From Chalara sp. BL73 (taxonomy: Eukaryota > Ascomycota > Leotiomycetes > Helotiales): a stretch of 64,000 nt of DNA. Below, in pieces: positions 60,044 to 64,000 of this stretch; the stretch's first letter is position 1; each line of letters starts with the position of its first letter. A program made the translations under genes and the position numbers. The stretch covers positions 310,001 through 374,000 of the forward strand of contig CAKJVC010000058.1 of the NCBI GenBank assembly GCA_918026815.1, written 5' to 3'. The notes below the pieces were generated by a model that saw only the letters and a program-made list of their open reading frames with translations, searched no databases and had not been told where the DNA came from.

Positions 60044-61997
60044 ATGTTGACGAAGAGATATCTTCCTCTATATATCGTCTTTATTTTATTCGCATATTTT
60101 GTCTTGTTTCCTTCAAGACCACAACCTGCATCTCTTAACCTCCAACATCCCTTTTCCGACACATTCACGAAGCCAACAAATGGCAAAGGTGGCGGTTTCA
60201 ACTGGAAGGATAGGAAAGAAGACTATCCAGTAGCTTCTATAATCCCCCTTCCTACCGGTAGTCCTAAGCCCATACCAAAGATTCAGTATGATTTTGGTCC
60301 AGAAAACGCAACTAGAAACGCGGAAATAAGGAGCAGACGAGATGCCGTTCAAAAGGCCTTCGATAAGTCATGGGAAGGTTATAAAAATAAAGCATGGATG
60401 AAAGATGAGCTATTACCAATTTCCGGCGGGTCCCGAAATACCTTTGGAGGGTGGGCGGCGACACTCGTCGACTCTTTGGATACTCTTTGGATAATGGGCA
60501 AGAAGACGGATTTTGAGCAGGCGGTTGCGAATATCAAAGACATTGACTTCTCCACCACTGAAGCCGAGGAGATCAATACTTTCGAGACGACCATAAGATA
60601 TTTGGGCGGGCTGCTTGCGGCGCATGACTTGACGGATGGGAGATACCCTGTTCTTTTGGATAAGGCGTTGGAGTTGGGTCATTTACTTTATGCGGCGTTT
60701 GACACGCCAAACCGCATGCCAATCACTAGATGGCATTGGCAAAAGTCTGTTTGCTTCTCCATCGTGAACTTTGTACTGATCTGTGTAGGGTTAAAGAGGG
60801 GAAGCTTCAGAAGAGTGACACCGGAATACTTGTCGCCGAGGTTGGATCGTTATCACTCGAGTTCACCAGACTTTCACAAGTCTCGGGAGATCCCAAATTC
60901 TATGATGCGATTCAGCGCATAGCGGATAAATTTGAGAAAACGCAACCGCACACGAAGTTACCAGGGATGTGGCCAGTGGTTGTCAACCCAACCCGTGATG
61001 ATTTCGGTGACGATGCTGGATTCTCTTTGGGGGCTATGGCTGATTCAGTGTATGAATACCTTCCAAAGGTACGGCTCATTCAATGATCGCTATGAGTCAG
61101 AAATTGCTGATCAGTGGCAGCAATACATGCTCCTTGATGGCATGTTGGATCAGCCTAAGAGGCTATATGAAGCCGCAATTGAGATTGCAAAGAAGGAACT
61201 CTTCTTCCGACCCATGGTTCCGGACGAAGCAGATATACTAATTTCAGGAAATGTTCGAGTGAGCAAAGATAAAATCACCAACGACGGTCAAGGTCAGCAT
61301 CTTGCCTGTTTCATAGGGGGCATGATGGGCGTGGCTTCCAGGATCTTTGATCGTCCCGAAGACCTCTCAATAGCCAGGAAACTGACCGATGGATGTATTT
61401 GGGCTTACAACGCTATGCCATCTGGCATTATGCCGGAAACATTCAATGCTATAGTCTGTGGCAACGCTACTTCGTGCCATTATGACCAACATGTACCTAC
61501 CCTCTCACCATCAACCCCACTCCTTTGACATAGGCTAATAGGCTCAGCACCCAGATAATACTTTGCTCCATCCAGGTTTCGCAGCTCTCAGTGACAAACG
61601 CTATATCCTCCGCCCTGAGGCGATTGAATCCATCTTAGTTCTCTACCGGATTACTGGCGATGAGAACCTGCGTGATCACGCTTGGACCATGTTCCAGGCT
61701 ATTGAGCAACATACTGCTACTCGGTATGGCAATGCTGCCCTGAATGAGTACGTTCGCTCCCGCCTCGCCCCAGTTGCCACATTCCCTAGTTTAAACAAAC
61801 AATCATACTCGCAGATTTCGCTGACCCTAAGTTCTAGTGTATCGAAAGAGACACCACCGAAAATTGACCGAATGGAAAGTTTCTGGACAGCAGAAACACT
61901 TAAGTATTTCTATCTCGTATTCAGCTCCCCAGATTTGATATCTCTAGACCAATTTGTATTCAACACTGAGGCGCATCCATTTTCGCGACCCTCTTAG
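60044..61997 (+). CDS. Class I alpha-1,2-mannosidase (GH47), membrane anchored
   Basis: Trims alpha-1,2-mannose from N-glycans in the ER or Golgi. Exons 60044-60744, 60789-61068, 61115-61492, 61548-61747 and 61838-61997, total 1719 bases, 572 residues. Residues about 7-23 form a type II signal anchor (LPLYIVFILFAYFVLFP), followed by a Pro/Lys-rich stem. GH47 motifs in order: GGWAATLVDSLDTLWIMG, INTFETTIRYLGGLLA, LSLEFTRLSQVSGD, DDAGFSLGAMADS with the junction YEYLPK-WQQYML, FRPMVPD, GQGQHLACFIGGMMG, and the calcium-site NTEAHP near the end. Cys pair in CGNATSC. The last intron is 90 bases and stop-free, so unspliced mRNA stays in frame. ER versus Golgi type cannot be decided by eye. Confidence 0.93.
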
Positions 61998-62680
61998 CTC
62001 TTTCTATATTCTTTGTGATGCAAATGTAGGCTGGATCTCTGCATCTATTTATGTTCCCTGGTGTGTAGGATAAGTCCTAGGTGTGCTGAAATGATGATTC
62101 ACTGTAAGATGCGTTATGTATACACCTGGGAATACTTGTCGTATCGTGTACTCTCATTTTCCTTGTTCTTACTGCTCATTTGCTAGTCTAACTAATGGAA
62201 TTGTAATTATGGAATCAATGAATCCAGCCTGTGAGATGAGAGTCATATTTAGCTATTTCACACACAATCTACCTTCAAGAAGGATTTTTGAGAAGGTGCG
62301 CCCTGGTTTGGGTTCAGTCAGGAGCCGTGAACGTGAACGGTCCAATTGTGGGACAGTCATTCCAGATTATAATATTGCCCCCGCATAGCATAGGTTATTG
62401 ATATATAGTGGGAATATGCTGCACATCTGGGCTGTGGAAACCCTACGATAGACCAGGAATCAGCTCGCCCTATGCAGCCCTTAATCCCACGCCACCTATT
62501 ACCGCATCAACACACGTCCACAAAGTAAAATACAACGGCACGTCACAAAAAATGAGATCTGTGTATCGGAAGGAATTCAGCGCGTGCTCAGCGGTTTCTA
62601 ATGGCCGCAATAGTCCATCCAGGACAGAGAACACTCTACATGGATATACAACTCAACACCACTCAGCAACCAACGGCCCT
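61998..62680. other. Convergent intergenic region, no gene seen
   Basis: 683 bases of 3' flanks between the mannosidase (+) and the charged protein gene (-); short open frames only. Confidence 0.5.
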
Positions 62681-63913
62681 TCACGTCTCCATGGCGTAAT
62701 CACGGTCACCACAGCCGTCGCCTTCCTTCTTGACTCGTGACTCCCTCGTTCCCTCGCTCAATTCCTCTCCATAATCCAGTCCCTTGGACTTCTTTGCCTT
62801 TTTGGTCTTCAGCCTCTGCCCACCCGCGGTCTCGGACCTGATACCCTTCGCCTCCCTGCGCTCCTTCTGAGCGAGCTCGAACTTATAATTTCTTTTCTCA
62901 ACAGCCTGTCTCAGCTCTTCCTCTGGCGTCATGTACTTCCTGCTAATGGGCGGCCCGCTTCCCTTCCCGGTATAGTCCCGCTCGTAACTATCGGCCATGG
63001 TCGCTTCGTCCAGGAGAGTTTTAGAAGTCCATATGTCGTTCTCTCTGAGGATGTTGGCGAACCACCCAAAGATGCGCGAGTATTGCCCGTAGGTGCTGGC
63101 TGGTTTGGCGAGTGGAGATCTTTGGTTGCCGTCGTCGTGTTCAATGCTTTTGAGGCGGTAGATGGCTGAGCGGAGAGAGACTTGGAGCTGGAAGTACTTG
63201 ATCTCGTTCTTGGTGAAGTCGTGGTTCTCGTCAAGGTGTGACAGGTGCCACTGTTGGAGGAATATCAGCTGTGATCGTATTCAAGCTTTAGTGAAGTTAA
63301 TTGAGCAGCCTCTTCTTCTTACCTTGAAGATATCTCGAGCTGCCGTGCCTTCCCGAATGTTGGCTGAGCCATCTTCGATACCAAATACGTCATGGCTAGC
63401 TTCCTCGATGTTTCGAATGTAATCAACAACTTCACCTCTTTTCTCATAACCGCGATTCTCCGCGACCCACGCTGCGGGACCAAGAGGTATTCCATTATTG
63501 TCCTGCTCCTCAGGTTTAATACGAGTAGTAGATTGTGTCTTCTTAGGTTTGAAGCAGCTCTTGACAACGTGTCCATCAGAGCCACGAGCCAGACGGATAC
63601 CACGCGTGTGCTCAATGACGCGAGCTGGTTTATTAGCAAGAAGAAAATCGCCCAGAGCATATCGACCTAGATCTTCTTTAAATTCTTCGATCTCTCTCTT
63701 GATAGCCTTTGCAAGTGCTTCATCAGGCAAGGCCTCGGTTTTAATGGGGATTTGCCGCTCAAAATAATTTAAGCCCATCGCTGGCTCTTCTTTTTCGACT
63801 TTAACCTTGGTTAGGTCGCCAGCAAGATTGAAACCAGCCATATTGTCATCTCGGTCTTCCAAATTCTCAAGCTTGGGACGGAGGCTTGATGGTCCGAAAT
63901 TCTCCAATTTCAT
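62681..63913 (-). CDS. Highly charged protein with repeated SUMO-consensus motifs
   Basis: Two exons, 63913-63323 and 63268-62681, total 1179 bases, 392 residues, phase 0 junction. Five psi-K-x-E SUMOylation-type motifs are visible: VKVE, IKTE, IKRE, IKPE and VKKE. The middle part holds LGRYALGDFLLANKPARVIE, then EVVDYIRNIEEASHDVFG, and a helical stretch (QWHLSHLDENHDF, QLQVSLRSAIYRL) that looks folded. The C-terminal 80 residues are Lys/Arg/Glu-rich, with a probable nuclear localisation signal (KTKKAKKSKG). I do not recognise a domain. Nuclear location and SUMO control are inferences from these motifs. The window ends 87 bases upstream of the start. Confidence 0.75.
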
Positions 63914-64000
63914 GGCGGTGTTTGGTTTTCAGCTTTGGTGCGTTTTGGAGATCTGCTGACAAAAATTTAGGTGTGAGGGAGTCTTCCCTACCAAAACCGC

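Noticed and set aside
1..64000. Biosynthetic gene cluster, transposon, CRISPR or RNA gene
   Set aside because: No backbone synthase, transposase, reverse transcriptase, regular spacer array, or tRNA/rRNA-like sequence was seen by eye; a covariance-model scan would be needed to exclude small RNAs.

Overview
This window is nuclear DNA of a filamentous ascomycete (Pezizomycotina). The genes have short introns, mostly about 45 to 185 bases, with GT..AG ends and CTAAC or CTGAC-like branch sites. The proteins are fungal: dynactin p150 with an N-terminal CAP-Gly domain, a Tom1-type HECT ligase of about 4,040 residues, a Gyp5-like TBC protein, a peroxisomal ABC half transporter, a GH47 mannosidase, and 2EXR and DUF7053 proteins. 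The secreted proteins and the 2EXR protein would suit Leotiomycetes, but that is an inference. I see no rRNA, tRNA, transposon or CRISPR array. Exon models were built by hand from splice signals and frame; most were checked by exon lengths summing to a multiple of three.

Layout. 0.2-2.5 kb: membrane-linked HSL-type hydrolase (-). 3.5-3.9 kb: small secreted Cys-rich protein (-) with an unclear 3' half. 4.4-5.9 kb: six-exon orphan family protein (-). 7.0-8.4 kb: five-exon unknown protein (+). 8.5-12.6 kb: dynactin p150 (-), divergent from an F-box protein (+, 12.9-14.7 kb). 15.5-20 kb: an accessory stretch with three secreted proteins separated by gaps of about 1 kb. One is a four-exon 110-residue Cys-rich protein on the minus strand, one is Celp0028-like, and one is an orphan. 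21.9-27.6 kb: VOC/glyoxalase-like protein, 2EXR protein, SET-domain protein and J-domain protein, all +. 28.3-29.5 kb: PRPP synthetase (-).

30.2-42.6 kb: Tom1/HUWE1-type HECT E3 ligase (-). 45.0-47.9 kb: Gyp5-like RabGAP (+). 48.6-53.6 kb: an AidB-like acyl-CoA dehydrogenase ending in a PTS1-like tripeptide, followed by a peroxisomal acyl-CoA ABC half transporter (both +). 54.3-56.1 kb: two long open frames overlapping on the same strand (-), one with a signal peptide and one Ser/Pro-rich. 57.2-58.2 kb: DUF7053 protein (-). 60.0-62.0 kb: GH47 alpha-mannosidase (+). 62.7-63.9 kb: a charged protein with five SUMO-consensus motifs (-).

Most of the window is housekeeping: dynein transport, ubiquitylation, Rab control, nucleotide precursor supply, N-glycan trimming and peroxisomal fatty-acid handling. 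The accessory signal sits in the secreted-protein stretch at 15.5-20 kb, in the small secreted and orphan genes at 3.5-6 kb, and in the dual-frame locus at 54.3-56.1 kb.
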